Assembly: GCA_002428605.1 (NCBI GenBank)
Contig: DIXH01000015.1
Span: 1 to 17,765, forward strand
Origin: Clostridiaceae bacterium UBA6085
GTDB taxonomy: Bacteria > Bacillota > Clostridia > Clostridiales > Clostridiaceae
Direction of reading: 5' to 3'
DNA length: 17,765 nucleotides
Positions 1-7,316 of this stretch are shown here, piece after piece; position 1 is the first letter of the stretch; every line of letters starts with the position of its first letter. Under the pieces are notes generated by a model, which saw only the letters and a list, made by a program, of their open reading frames with translations, searched no databases and had not been told where the DNA came from. Position numbers and translations under genes: made by a program.

Positions 1-16
1 CCGAACTCCAACATTT

Positions 17-1042
17 ATGAAACTTATACGTACCGAGGATGCCGTTGGACACGTACTTTGCCACGACATCACTCAGATAATAGTAGGTGAGACCAAGGCC
101 CCTGTTTTCAGAAAAGGCCATGTGGTCACCGAAGAGGACATCCCTGTACTTCTCAGCGTAGGAAAAGAGAACCTGTACATCTGGGAAAAGCAGGAGGGCT
201 TCCTTCATGAGAATGACGCTGCCCTGGTCCTTGCAGGACTCTGCGGAAAAGAAGGCATGACCTGGTCTCCCGTGAGGGAGGGAAAGGTCGACATCTCAGC
301 TGGGCAGGACGGCCTGTTCAAGGTTGACGTAGAGCGCCTTTTTGAAGTCAACATGGTTGACGAGATCATGATAGCCACAAGGAAGACAAACACAGTTGTA
401 AGAAAAGGCGACAGGCTTGCCGGTACCAGGATAATTCCTCTTGTCATAGACGAGAAGAAGCTGGAGGAAGCAAGGAAGCTTGCTGGAGATTCTCCCCTGC
501 TCTCGATAATGCCATTTGGCAAAAAGAAGGCCGGAATCGTCACAACCGGCAGCGAGGTATACCACGGCAGGATAAAGGATACCTTCGGACCTGTGATAAG
601 GAAGAAGCTCTCAGAGTTTGACGTCGAGGTACTTGGACAGAAGATAGTGAACGACGACCAGGAAATGATCAGGGAAGCAATAGCAGGCTTCATTGAAGAA
701 GGCGCAGATATGGTCTTCTGCACAGGAGGCATGAGCGTTGACCCTGATGATGTGACTCCTTCGGCGATACGCTCGACCGGAGCGGAGGTAATAACCTATG
801 GCTCCCCTGTACTGCCTGGAGCCATGTTCCTCCTTTCGTACTACAACGGAAGCATCCCTGTTGTCGGCCTTCCCGGCTGTGTCATGTATGAGAAAAGGTC
901 AATATTCGACCTGATCCTGCCAAGGCTGATGGCCGATGACAAGATGGACAAGAAAGATATCGCAAGGCTTGGCCATGGCGGACTCTGCCTTCACTGCCAG
1001 GTCTGCACCTTCCCGAACTGCGGGTTCGGAAGCTCAGGCTGA
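17..1042 (+). CDS. Molybdopterin-binding protein (MoeA/MogA-like) with C-terminal cysteine cluster
   Basis: The product (341 aa) has a MoeA-like N-terminal part and a MoCF-biosynthesis (molybdopterin-binding) domain at about residues 171-305. Visible motifs are TGSE (177-180), CTGGMSVDPDD (235-245), PVLPGAM (264-270) and GLPGCVMY (284-291), the standard pterin-binding fold signatures. The C-terminus carries C324, C327, C330 and C335 (CxxCxxCxxxxC), which could hold a metal or an Fe-S cluster. By family it would act in the cytoplasm in molybdenum cofactor handling, perhaps for a molybdenum hydroxylase; that link is inference. It is shorter than true MoeA (about 400 aa) and is not a clear MoeA orthologue. 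The 16 bases upstream show no Shine-Dalgarno sequence. Bases 3-20 read as the end of another open frame whose TGA overlaps this ATG (ATGA), so translational coupling to an upstream gene outside the window is possible. Confidence 0.85.
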   Translation: MKLIRTEDAVGHVLCHDITQIIVGETKAPVFRKGHVVTEEDIPVLLSVGKENLYIWEKQEGFLHENDAALVLAGLCGKEGMTWSPVREGKVDISAGQDGLFKVDVERLFEVNMVDEIMIATRKTNTVVRKGDRLAGTRIIPLVIDEKKLEEARKLAGDSPLLSIMPFGKKKAGIVTTGSEVYHGRIKDTFGPVIRKKLSEFDVEVLGQKIVNDDQEMIREAIAGFIEEGADMVFCTGGMSVDPDDVTPSAIRSTGAEVITYGSPVLPGAMFLLSYYNGSIPVVGLPGCVMYEKRSIFDLILPRLMADDKMDKKDIARLGHGGLCLHCQVCTFPNCGFGSSG

Positions 1043-1146
1043 TAAGTAAGGCACTGCCCAATTGTCAAGTCAGCCGTGAAATCTGAACTTTATTGTCAGT
1101 TTAATCAGAATATGGAATTTTTTTCATATAATCCAAAAAACCATGG

Positions 1147-1189
1147 TACAATTAATGTGCCATAATCAAAAGACAAAGGAGAGAACAAG
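1147..1189 (+). promoter_or_regulatory. Probable extended -10 promoter and RBS of the phosphofructokinase gene
   Basis: TGG followed by TACAAT (1147-1152) forms a TGn extended -10 element, and TTCATA lies 18 bases upstream as a weak -35. AAAGGAGAG sits just ahead of the ATG at 1190. The bases GGTACA and TGTGCC around the -10 and start region can pair across ATTAA. The call is by eye. Confidence 0.4.
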
Positions 1190-2392
1190 ATGAAAAATTG
1201 CCTCGTAGCCCAGTCTGGAGGACCAACCTCCGTGATCAACGCTTCTGCGGTTGGTCTCTATCTTGCAAACAAGGAAAATGGCCACTTTGACAAGGTCCTT
1301 GCAGGCCTTAACGGAATTGAGGGAGTGCTCAGGGAAGACTTTTTCGACATGTCCGAGCTGACAGACGAAGAGGTTGAACTCTTAAGGACCACCCCATCGG
1401 CAGGTCTCGGCTCCTGCAGATACAAGCTGAAGGACAGCACAGTGAACAAGGAGGAGTACGAGAAGCTATTCGACATATTCTCGAGACACTCCATCGATTC
1501 CTTCTTCTACATAGGAGGCAACGATTCACAGGACACGGTAAAGAAGCTTTCCGCATATGCAAAGGAGAATGGCTTCGATGTAAGGATTAACGGAATACCC
1601 AAGACGGTCGACAACGACCTGATGGTAATAGACCATACGCCAGGCTTCGGCTCTGCTGCAAAATACATAGCTACAAGCGTGCTTGAGAGCTATCTCGATT
1701 CACTCGTATACACCAACAACGGGATATTCATAGTAGAGACCATGGGCCGCGATGCCGGCTGGCTTGCAGCATCAGCCTGCCTTGCAAGGTACAACGGCAG
1801 GCAGTGCGCTGACTTCATCCTCCTCCCTGAGGTTCCGTTCGATGAAGCCGCATTTGCTGCAAAGGTAAAGGAGACCTTCGAGAAGAAGAACCATGTGTAC
1901 ATAGTAGCTTCAGAAGGCGTCAAGTACCCTAACGGCGATTTCCTCGCTGCAACAAAGGCGCAGAGCCATGACAGCTTCGGCCACGCTCAGCTTGGCGGAG
2001 CAGGCAATGCAATAAAGGCAATAATCGAGGCAAACGGTATAACAAAGAGGATCAAGGTGCTTGAATTGTCAGTCCTCCAGAGATGCGCATTCCATGCGGT
2101 TTCAGAGGTTGACCTAGAGGAATCGGGAAAGCTCGGAAAGACCGCCCTGGAGCTTGCAGCGGCAGGTGAGACAGGAAAGGTTGCAATACTTGTAAGAGAA
2201 TCAGACGATCCGTACAAGGTAACCTTCACCTCCACTGACGCAGCAAACATCGCCAACAAGGTCAAGTACTTCCCTGCTGAATGGGTTACTCCAGACGGCT
2301 TCAACATCAGGGAGGAGGCCCTCTCGTATTTCGTGCCTCTCGCAGGAAAAATGCCTGAATACAGGGTGATCCATAAATACCATAACATGTAG
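1190..2392 (+). CDS. 6-phosphofructokinase, probably pyrophosphate-dependent
   Basis: The 400 aa product is a PfkA-superfamily phosphofructokinase, acting in glycolysis on fructose 6-phosphate in the cytoplasm. Visible signatures are GGPTSVIN near the N-terminus (10-17), GGNDS (109-113), PKTVDND (137-143, with catalytic Asp D141) and MGRDAGW (185-191). At the two positions that discriminate donors in E. coli numbering, residue 104 is Asp (D112) and residue 124 is Lys (K138). ATP enzymes carry Gly at both, so this pattern points to pyrophosphate as phosphoryl donor and a reversible reaction. The position equivalent to Asp103 is Asn (N111), which I believe occurs in a subgroup of long bacterial PFKs. 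Length of about 400 aa fits that clade rather than the roughly 320 aa ATP-PFK. The gene has its own promoter and terminator and looks monocistronic. Donor assignment is inferred from residues only. Confidence 0.93.
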   Translation: MKNCLVAQSGGPTSVINASAVGLYLANKENGHFDKVLAGLNGIEGVLREDFFDMSELTDEEVELLRTTPSAGLGSCRYKLKDSTVNKEEYEKLFDIFSRHSIDSFFYIGGNDSQDTVKKLSAYAKENGFDVRINGIPKTVDNDLMVIDHTPGFGSAAKYIATSVLESYLDSLVYTNNGIFIVETMGRDAGWLAASACLARYNGRQCADFILLPEVPFDEAAFAAKVKETFEKKNHVYIVASEGVKYPNGDFLAATKAQSHDSFGHAQLGGAGNAIKAIIEANGITKRIKVLELSVLQRCAFHAVSEVDLEESGKLGKTALELAAAGETGKVAILVRESDDPYKVTFTSTDAANIANKVKYFPAEWVTPDGFNIREEALSYFVPLAGKMPEYRVIHKYHNM

Positions 2393-2413
2393 GATCACAG
2401 CCAAGAAAATCAC

Positions 2414-2437
2414 AGGACGGCAATAGCCGTCCTTTTT
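2414..2437 (+). terminator. Intrinsic terminator after phosphofructokinase
   Basis: AGGACGGC (2414-2421), loop AATA, then GCCGTCCT (2426-2433) gives an 8-bp GC-rich stem running into TTTTT (2433-2437). It lies 21 bases after the stop codon. Confidence 0.9.
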
Positions 2438-2538
2438 CATGCAAATATATATCCCCTATCCGGACTTGAAAGAAATAACAGGATTTTAATCCGTGATTAA
2501 TATAGATTTGTTATAAGTATTGAGAGGAGTGATCATAT

Positions 2539-4236
2539 ATGGATTCAAACAACAAGGGCGGCTTCACTGTCAATTTCGGTTCAGGCGCAAGGCGCGGAAC
2601 TTCAAAAAGCTTCAAGGACGCATATGCTGACTTCAAGAGGAAGGTCATTTTGAGGGATAGCAACCGGAATGGAAAAAATCCAATTTTCATCCTGCTTATA
2701 GCTTTAGCGATAATGCTTGTCCTGTTCTTTCTGACACTGCCTGCGCTTAACTTCATGGCACCGGAATTCTACACCTTCCTTATAACCGGCATTCTGGTTT
2801 ACAACGGAATCAACCTTGTCGCGGGCAAAATGCCGATATTCAAGACAGGAGCCGTTTCAGCGGTTGCCATAGCTCTGCTGGTAGTAGTGCCGGCAGTCCT
2901 TGGATTCCTGTCACAGCCGATTTTTCGTGCAAAGGCCTACTCTGCCCTTATACCTGTTACAGATGCAAGCTTTGCGGATACGGTAAAGGAAATGACCTAC
3001 GACAAGGTCCCTGTTGTAGACAGGGAAGCTGCGGCCATAATCGGCTCGAGGCAGATGGGTTCTGTTCAGGAGGTGGTCTCCCAGTTTGAGATCAACGACA
3101 ACTACACGCAGATAAACATCAGGAACGTGCCTGTCAGAGTATCCCCGCTTGCCTACTCGGACATCATCAAGTACGTGATCAATGCAAAGAACGGCATCCC
3201 CTATTACGTCAAGGTGGATATGGCTACCCAGGAGGCTGACCTGATCAAACTCGTCGATCCTCTGAAGTACTCAAAAAGCGACTATCTGATGAGGGATATC
3301 TACAGGCATATCAGATTCAAGTATCCAACCAAAATGTTTGGTGAAACCAATTTCGAGGTGGATGACGAAGGAAGAGGCTTCTACATAACTTCAGTGCTTA
3401 CAAGGCGTATCGGATTCTTCGGAGGAACTGATGTCAAGGGTGCGATAGTCACAGACGGAAACACCGGCGAGTCCAACTATTATGAGGTCAATGAAGTCCC
3501 GGCATGGGTGGACAGAGTGTATCCTTCGGACCTCATTATCCAGCAGCTTGACTACAGGGGAAGCTACATGGACGGATTCTTCAATTCGATAATCGGACAG
3601 AAGAACGTTACCCAGACCACCGTAGGATATAACTATGTACCGCTGAACGATGACATATACCTTTTCACAGGCGTCACCTCGATCAGAAGCGATTCCTCGA
3701 ACCTCGGCTTCTATTTCGTTAACCTAAGGACAAAGGAAGCGAAATTCTTCTCAGTGCCTTCGGCGGATGAGGTTTCAGCAATGAACTCAGCAACAGGCCA
3801 GATCCAGGAGAAGAACTATACCCCTACCTTCCCGGTCCTTCTCAACATCAAGGACCGTCCGACATACCTGATAGGCCTAAAGGACGCTTCAGGCCTTGCC
3901 AAGATGTTCGCCCTCGTCGATGCTGAAAACTATCAGCAGGTAATAGTAGGCGATACAGTCCAGGAGGTAATAAGGGAGTACGACCTCAGAACAGATACTT
4001 CAGGTCAGCCAGGCGCTGATGCAAAGGAAAAGGTTATCCTGATTGAAGCTATTGAAAGCGTCGTAATAGACGGAAACACAATCTTCTTCATAAGGGCAGC
4101 TGGTGATGACGTTGTATACACAGGAACAGCAAAGGCTCTTGGTTCCAGTATAATATTCGCTAAGCCCGGGGATACCCTTAATGTATTCGGCAATCCGCGC
4201 GACAAGCAGTTCGACATACTGGAGATAAGACCCTGA
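2539..4236 (+). CDS. Unrecognised membrane protein with large C-terminal domain
   Basis: I do not recognise this 565 aa protein. It opens with about 48 mostly polar and basic residues, probably cytoplasmic. Three hydrophobic segments follow, at about 49-70, 77-95 and 104-125. The remaining roughly 435 residues are soluble-looking, rich in Tyr, Asp, Asn and aromatic residues with beta-type patterning, and contain no Cys-rich motif or catalytic signature that I can name. Three helices would place the N-terminus and the large domain on opposite faces, so with a cytoplasmic N-terminus the large domain would be outside. AGGAG stands 9 bases before the ATG. The gene has a terminator upstream and a hairpin downstream, so it is probably transcribed alone and the neighbours give no hint of its role. 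Codon use matches the flanking chromosomal genes, so it is probably a native envelope protein. Confidence 0.8.
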   Translation: MDSNNKGGFTVNFGSGARRGTSKSFKDAYADFKRKVILRDSNRNGKNPIFILLIALAIMLVLFFLTLPALNFMAPEFYTFLITGILVYNGINLVAGKMPIFKTGAVSAVAIALLVVVPAVLGFLSQPIFRAKAYSALIPVTDASFADTVKEMTYDKVPVVDREAAAIIGSRQMGSVQEVVSQFEINDNYTQINIRNVPVRVSPLAYSDIIKYVINAKNGIPYYVKVDMATQEADLIKLVDPLKYSKSDYLMRDIYRHIRFKYPTKMFGETNFEVDDEGRGFYITSVLTRRIGFFGGTDVKGAIVTDGNTGESNYYEVNEVPAWVDRVYPSDLIIQQLDYRGSYMDGFFNSIIGQKNVTQTTVGYNYVPLNDDIYLFTGVTSIRSDSSNLGFYFVNLRTKEAKFFSVPSADEVSAMNSATGQIQEKNYTPTFPVLLNIKDRPTYLIGLKDASGLAKMFALVDAENYQQVIVGDTVQEVIREYDLRTDTSGQPGADAKEKVILIEAIESVVIDGNTIFFIRAAGDDVVYTGTAKALGSSIIFAKPGDTLNVFGNPRDKQFDILEIRP

Positions 4237-4249
4237 TTTGAAGCAATTG

Positions 4250-4303
4250 AAGCAAATCAAAATTTTGAACCTCATGGTTTAATCCACGAGGTTCAATTTG
4301 CTT
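4250..4303 (+). terminator. Probable intrinsic terminator after the membrane protein gene
   Basis: TTGAACCTC (4265-4273) pairs perfectly with GAGGTTCAA (4288-4296), with a short inner TGG/CCA helix. The outer arms AAGCAAAT (4250-4257) and ATTTGCTT (4296-4303) can also pair, though they share base 4296 with the inner stem. The T-tract is broken (TTTGCTTT), so termination may be weaker than at 2414-2437. Confidence 0.6.
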
Positions 4304-4412
4304 TGTGGGCACATCTTCATTCATTTGCACTTGAAATATCCATTGGATCTATGCTGACTACTTGCAAATATGCACTCTTATGACGGTGCCTCGCAAAGCT
4401 CAACAAAGCATA

Positions 4413-4662
4413 TCAGGTATCCATATAATGCCTTATCAGCTCTAGAACACCGTACAGCTGCGCATAGCTATCATTCAAGTGTGTCCAGCCTTTCAGTCAT
4501 CATGCCTGGTGAATAATCATTTTTTTCATGTACCTTAGGTATCTCACCCCTGCACCTTTCACAGAAGTTCTTCTTAAAGATATTCTCAACCAGGCCCTTG
4601 TCAATAAAGCCTTCCTCCTGCAATGGTGCATGGCTGATGCTTTTACAGACGAATGATTGCAT
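4413..4662 (-). pseudogene. Small frameshifted reading frame, family unknown
   Basis: From an ATG at 4662 a 63-codon frame runs to a TGA at 4471, containing FCERC and ending TERLDTLE. Moving by one base at that point gives an open frame that reads NDSYAQLYGVLELIRHYMDT to a TGA at 4413-4415. The second part looks like amphipathic helix coding, with charged and hydrophobic residues alternating. The simplest reading is one gene of about 83 codons broken by a single-base deletion near 4474. The family is not recognised. No good Shine-Dalgarno sequence precedes the ATG, in keeping with decay. It could also be a random open frame. Confidence 0.3.
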
Positions 4663-4741
4663 TCATCAGTTTATACTGCAAACATAAACTGGCATTAATT
4701 TTTTGAGAAGCAGTCAACCAATTCTTGTGGTTTCCTTCAAT

Positions 4742-5764
4742 TCATATATTCGCAATAAATTCAGTTGTCAGCTGCTTATATACGGCTATTGTATTGTCAC
4801 ACCACTCTTCAAAATCTGGTTCTTCCAGCTTATGTTCCGGATGGCTCTCCATATGATCCAGGTACATCTTTAGCCCGGTTTTATAATCTATGTGACATTC
4901 AAAGCCAGGGACTGTCTTTTTGATTTTGGAAATATTGAAGATGTTCGACCATCTCTTATCCCCCTGAATCGAAGTCAAGAAGTCATATTTTCTGGAATGT
5001 TTCAATAGATCTGTACCTATATATACTGGTTTATATTCTACATTAAGAAGCCTTGCAAGTTCCTGATAGATCATGTCCCATGTGTGAGGTTCTGGATTCA
5101 TTAACTGGTAAGTTTCTCCGATTGTCTCTGAATTTGTGACCAAACCGCAGAATCCATTAGCGAAATCATCAGCATGTGTACTTGCCCAGACGGATTGTCC
5201 ATCTCCATGAACAACTACTTCCTTCCCCCTAATCATGCGGCTTACAACCGGCCAGCATCCCTTACCCTTTACGCTGAGTGGTATCCGCTGTTCCGAGTAG
5301 GTCTGTGTAGGCCGAACGATTGTAACAGGGAATCCGTGATCTCTACATGCCTCAAGAAGCACCTGTTCTGCCTCAGCCTTACTCTGGCCATATCCTGAAT
5401 ATTCGTTCCCGAGTTCAACTTCCTCTGAGATATTGCAATTAGTTTCATGGTCCAGAACGCAGACCGTACTGATATAGACAAACTGGTTCGTCTTTCCTTT
5501 GAAGATCTCTATGCAATTACTTGCAGCCTGCTTGTCCCTGATAATGAAATTCAGTATGCTGTCAAACTCGCGACCTTCCATAAGTTTCTTGATGCTGCTG
5601 ACATTTTGAATATCACCAAAGAGATGGGTAATATTTCCTGGCAAACCTTCGTTCCTATTGCCACGATTCAACACGAATACTTCATACTTACCATCCTCAG
5701 CCAGTTGCTTTGTTATTGGTGAAGAAATTGTTCCTGTTCCACCAATTATCAAAATCTTTTTCAT
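4742..5764 (-). CDS. NAD(P)-dependent extended-SDR epimerase/dehydratase-like oxidoreductase
   Basis: The 340 aa product has an N-terminal Rossmann fold with GGTGTISS (8-15). The canonical third glycine of GxxGxxG is Ser14, as in atypical SDR subgroups. The SDR catalytic set is present: Ser/Thr at 99-100 in YISTV, then Y125 and K129 in YGQSK. RPTQTY (151-156) matches the usual downstream strand. The length fits sugar-nucleotide epimerases and related enzymes, and the substrate cannot be read from sequence. The gene lies 174 bases downstream of the EIIBC gene on the same strand, beyond a terminator hairpin, so it may be expressed by read-through or from its own promoter. Its position suggests a role with the imported sugar, which is inference. 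AT-rich codon use resembles the rest of the cassette. The RBS is weak (GTGGGTG). Confidence 0.85.
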   Translation of the reverse strand: MKKILIIGGTGTISSPITKQLAEDGKYEVFVLNRGNRNEGLPGNITHLFGDIQNVSSIKKLMEGREFDSILNFIIRDKQAASNCIEIFKGKTNQFVYISTVCVLDHETNCNISEEVELGNEYSGYGQSKAEAEQVLLEACRDHGFPVTIVRPTQTYSEQRIPLSVKGKGCWPVVSRMIRGKEVVVHGDGQSVWASTHADDFANGFCGLVTNSETIGETYQLMNPEPHTWDMIYQELARLLNVEYKPVYIGTDLLKHSRKYDFLTSIQGDKRWSNIFNISKIKKTVPGFECHIDYKTGLKMYLDHMESHPEHKLEEPDFEEWCDNTIAVYKQLTTEFIANI

Positions 5765-5861
5765 TTAATTCACCCACTTTAACATGATCTTCATGATGTG
5801 ATATTGCCATCAAACCCTGCTTAGAGTATCCATGGCGGCTTACCACTTTCTATATATTTTT

Positions 5862-5885
5862 GTGAGCCTGTTCCTAGGCGTTCAC
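5862..5885 (-). promoter_or_regulatory. Second hairpin in the leader of the SDR gene
   Basis: GTGAGCCT (5862-5869) pairs with AGGC (5876-5879) and TCAC (5882-5885) across a 2-base bulge. It lies directly downstream, in the transcript, of the terminator at 5897-5923. There is no T-tract on the minus strand, so this is more likely a leader structure than a terminator. Function unknown. Confidence 0.3.
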
Positions 5886-5896
5886 TTTAAAAGTTT

Positions 5897-5923
5897 GAAG
5901 AGTACGAACTTCTCGTACTCTTC
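5897..5923 (-). terminator. Intrinsic terminator after the PTS EIIBC gene
   Basis: GAAGAGTACGA (5897-5907) and TCGTACTCTTC (5913-5923) form a perfect 11-bp stem with loop ACTTC, starting 15 bases after the EIIBC stop. On the minus strand it is followed by AAACTTTTAAAG, a modest T-tract. It probably ends the enzyme-gene transcript or lowers expression of the SDR gene. Confidence 0.75.
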
Positions 5924-5938
5924 TTGTTTAAATAGGTA

Positions 5939-7297
5939 TTAATCTTCACTGAATCCGACTACGTAAGTTATGACAAAGCCCAGTCCGAATCCGATAGCTG
6001 CTCCGGCAATTGCCAGGAAGAAGTTAGCCATGGATTCTCCTCCTATGAAAATCGGAAGGGACAATAGCGTTGGTGATGCTATCGCATATGCCTTCACCTG
6101 GAATAGTCCAATGAATGCACCGGAAAGACCTGCTGCTATACATGCGGAAACAAGTGGCTTTCTAAGCCTTATGAGAACTCCATAAAGTGCAGGCTCTGTA
6201 ACGCTGAGTAATGCTGTTACGCACGATGAGAATCCTACACTCTTGTTCTCAAGTTTCTTCGATTTGACTCCAACAGCAAGTGCTGCGCCAGCCATAGCAA
6301 AATTCGCTGCCAAAGCTCTGCCTAATACAAAGGAATACCCAGTCTGAGCGACCTCATTTACCATTACAGGTGTAAACAGATACTGCATTCCGAACATGAC
6401 TGTTATTGGGTGCAGCGCAGCCAGAACTGCCATGGCGATTGAACCGATTGAATCTATCAGCCATATACACCCATATGCAAGTCCTGATCCTATAAGAGCA
6501 CCGATCGGTCCGAAAACAAACAGGACCAGCGGAGCCATTACTATCATCAGGAAAACAGGCTTCAATGTAAAGTGGAGTGCTGCTGGTATGAACTTGGTCC
6601 AAAGCCTGTCAGCAAGATACAAAACTGGTACCATGAGCAATACTGGAATGATGCTGTTAGCAAATTTTATATTCGGTATCGCAAGTCCTATCATGGATAG
6701 CCCATCCTTCTGGTTGAAGGATACGATGACAGCTAGAGATAGGAAAGCTGCTATATATTCATTAGTGCCTAACTTTTTAGCTGCAGAATAAGCAACGAAT
6801 ACTGGAAGATATGCAAATCCGATAGTTGCAATCGCCGCCCATGTGACATAGGTTCCGCTTGCCTTGTCGAGTCCGAATAGCACTGCAACAGCAAGAAGCG
6901 CATTGATCATTCCCGCGCCGATAAGTACAGGAAGTGTTGGCTGGATTGCTCCGGATACATAGGCCATCACTTTGCTGAAAACACTCTGTTTGAGCTTGCT
7001 ATCTGATTCAGCTGCTGTTTTGTCATCTACTTTTGGCTGCTCAAGTGCTGCATCCTTAAGCAGCGGAACCATTTCCCTATATACGTTTTCTACAGCCGGT
7101 CCTATGACAACCTGGAACAAGCCGCCCTTATCGACTACACCCAATACTTCTTTTATTCCATTGAGCTCATCAGTCTTTATTATGGAATTGTCCTTGATAT
7201 CAAATCTCAGCCTTGTCGCGCAATGTGTAAAGGTCCTGATATTGGCTGAACCACCTACGCTTTCCAGAATCTTTTTTGCCACTTCATTTGCTTTCAT
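5939..7297 (-). CDS. PTS beta-glucoside-type transporter subunit EIIBC
   Basis: The 452 aa product is a glucose-superfamily PTS permease. An EIIB domain (about 1-85) carries the phospho-accepting cysteine C26 in HCATRLRF. A charged linker follows (about 90-105), then an EIIC membrane domain (about 106-450) with roughly ten hydrophobic segments and the substrate-site motif VTEPALYG (366-373). It would take up and phosphorylate a beta-glucoside at the membrane. No EIIA domain is fused at the C-terminus, which ends at FSED, and none is encoded in the window, so EIIA must come from elsewhere (for example a glucose-type EIIA). The start codon is 19 bases after the stop of the GH1 gene, so the two are co-transcribed. 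GAGG precedes the ATG by 9 bases. Exact sugar (cellobiose, arbutin, salicin or another) cannot be decided. Confidence 0.95.
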   Translation of the reverse strand: MKANEVAKKILESVGGSANIRTFTHCATRLRFDIKDNSIIKTDELNGIKEVLGVVDKGGLFQVVIGPAVENVYREMVPLLKDAALEQPKVDDKTAAESDSKLKQSVFSKVMAYVSGAIQPTLPVLIGAGMINALLAVAVLFGLDKASGTYVTWAAIATIGFAYLPVFVAYSAAKKLGTNEYIAAFLSLAVIVSFNQKDGLSMIGLAIPNIKFANSIIPVLLMVPVLYLADRLWTKFIPAALHFTLKPVFLMIVMAPLVLFVFGPIGALIGSGLAYGCIWLIDSIGSIAMAVLAALHPITVMFGMQYLFTPVMVNEVAQTGYSFVLGRALAANFAMAGAALAVGVKSKKLENKSVGFSSCVTALLSVTEPALYGVLIRLRKPLVSACIAAGLSGAFIGLFQVKAYAIASPTLLSLPIFIGGESMANFFLAIAGAAIGFGLGFVITYVVGFSED

Positions 7298-7316
7298 AAT
7301 TCAATTCCTCACTCTC

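Larger units (their letters stand above)
4237..4741. other. Gene-poor gap between the plus-strand block and the sugar cassette
   Basis: These 505 bases hold the hairpin after the membrane protein gene, a small broken reading frame on the minus strand (see the pseudogene entry), and an 8-bp inverted repeat CAGTTTAT/ATAAACTG (4667-4674 and 4684-4691) followed on the plus strand by TTTTTT at 4698-4703. I see no intact gene, tRNA, attachment site or transposon end. The gap marks the junction between genes of different codon style. Confidence 0.6.

Noticed and set aside
205..732. Long minus-strand open frame inside the molybdopterin-binding protein gene
   Set aside because: It lies wholly opposite a well-supported gene and has low-complexity Ser/Phe/Pro-rich composition typical of an antisense shadow.
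1043..1146. Terminator after the molybdopterin-binding protein gene
   Set aside because: No convincing stem followed by a T-tract was found in this stretch.
4667..4703. Inverted repeat CAGTTTAT/ATAAACTG followed by TTTTTT as a terminator
   Set aside because: The stem is short and AT-rich, the T-run is seven bases away and on the plus strand, where no gene ends.
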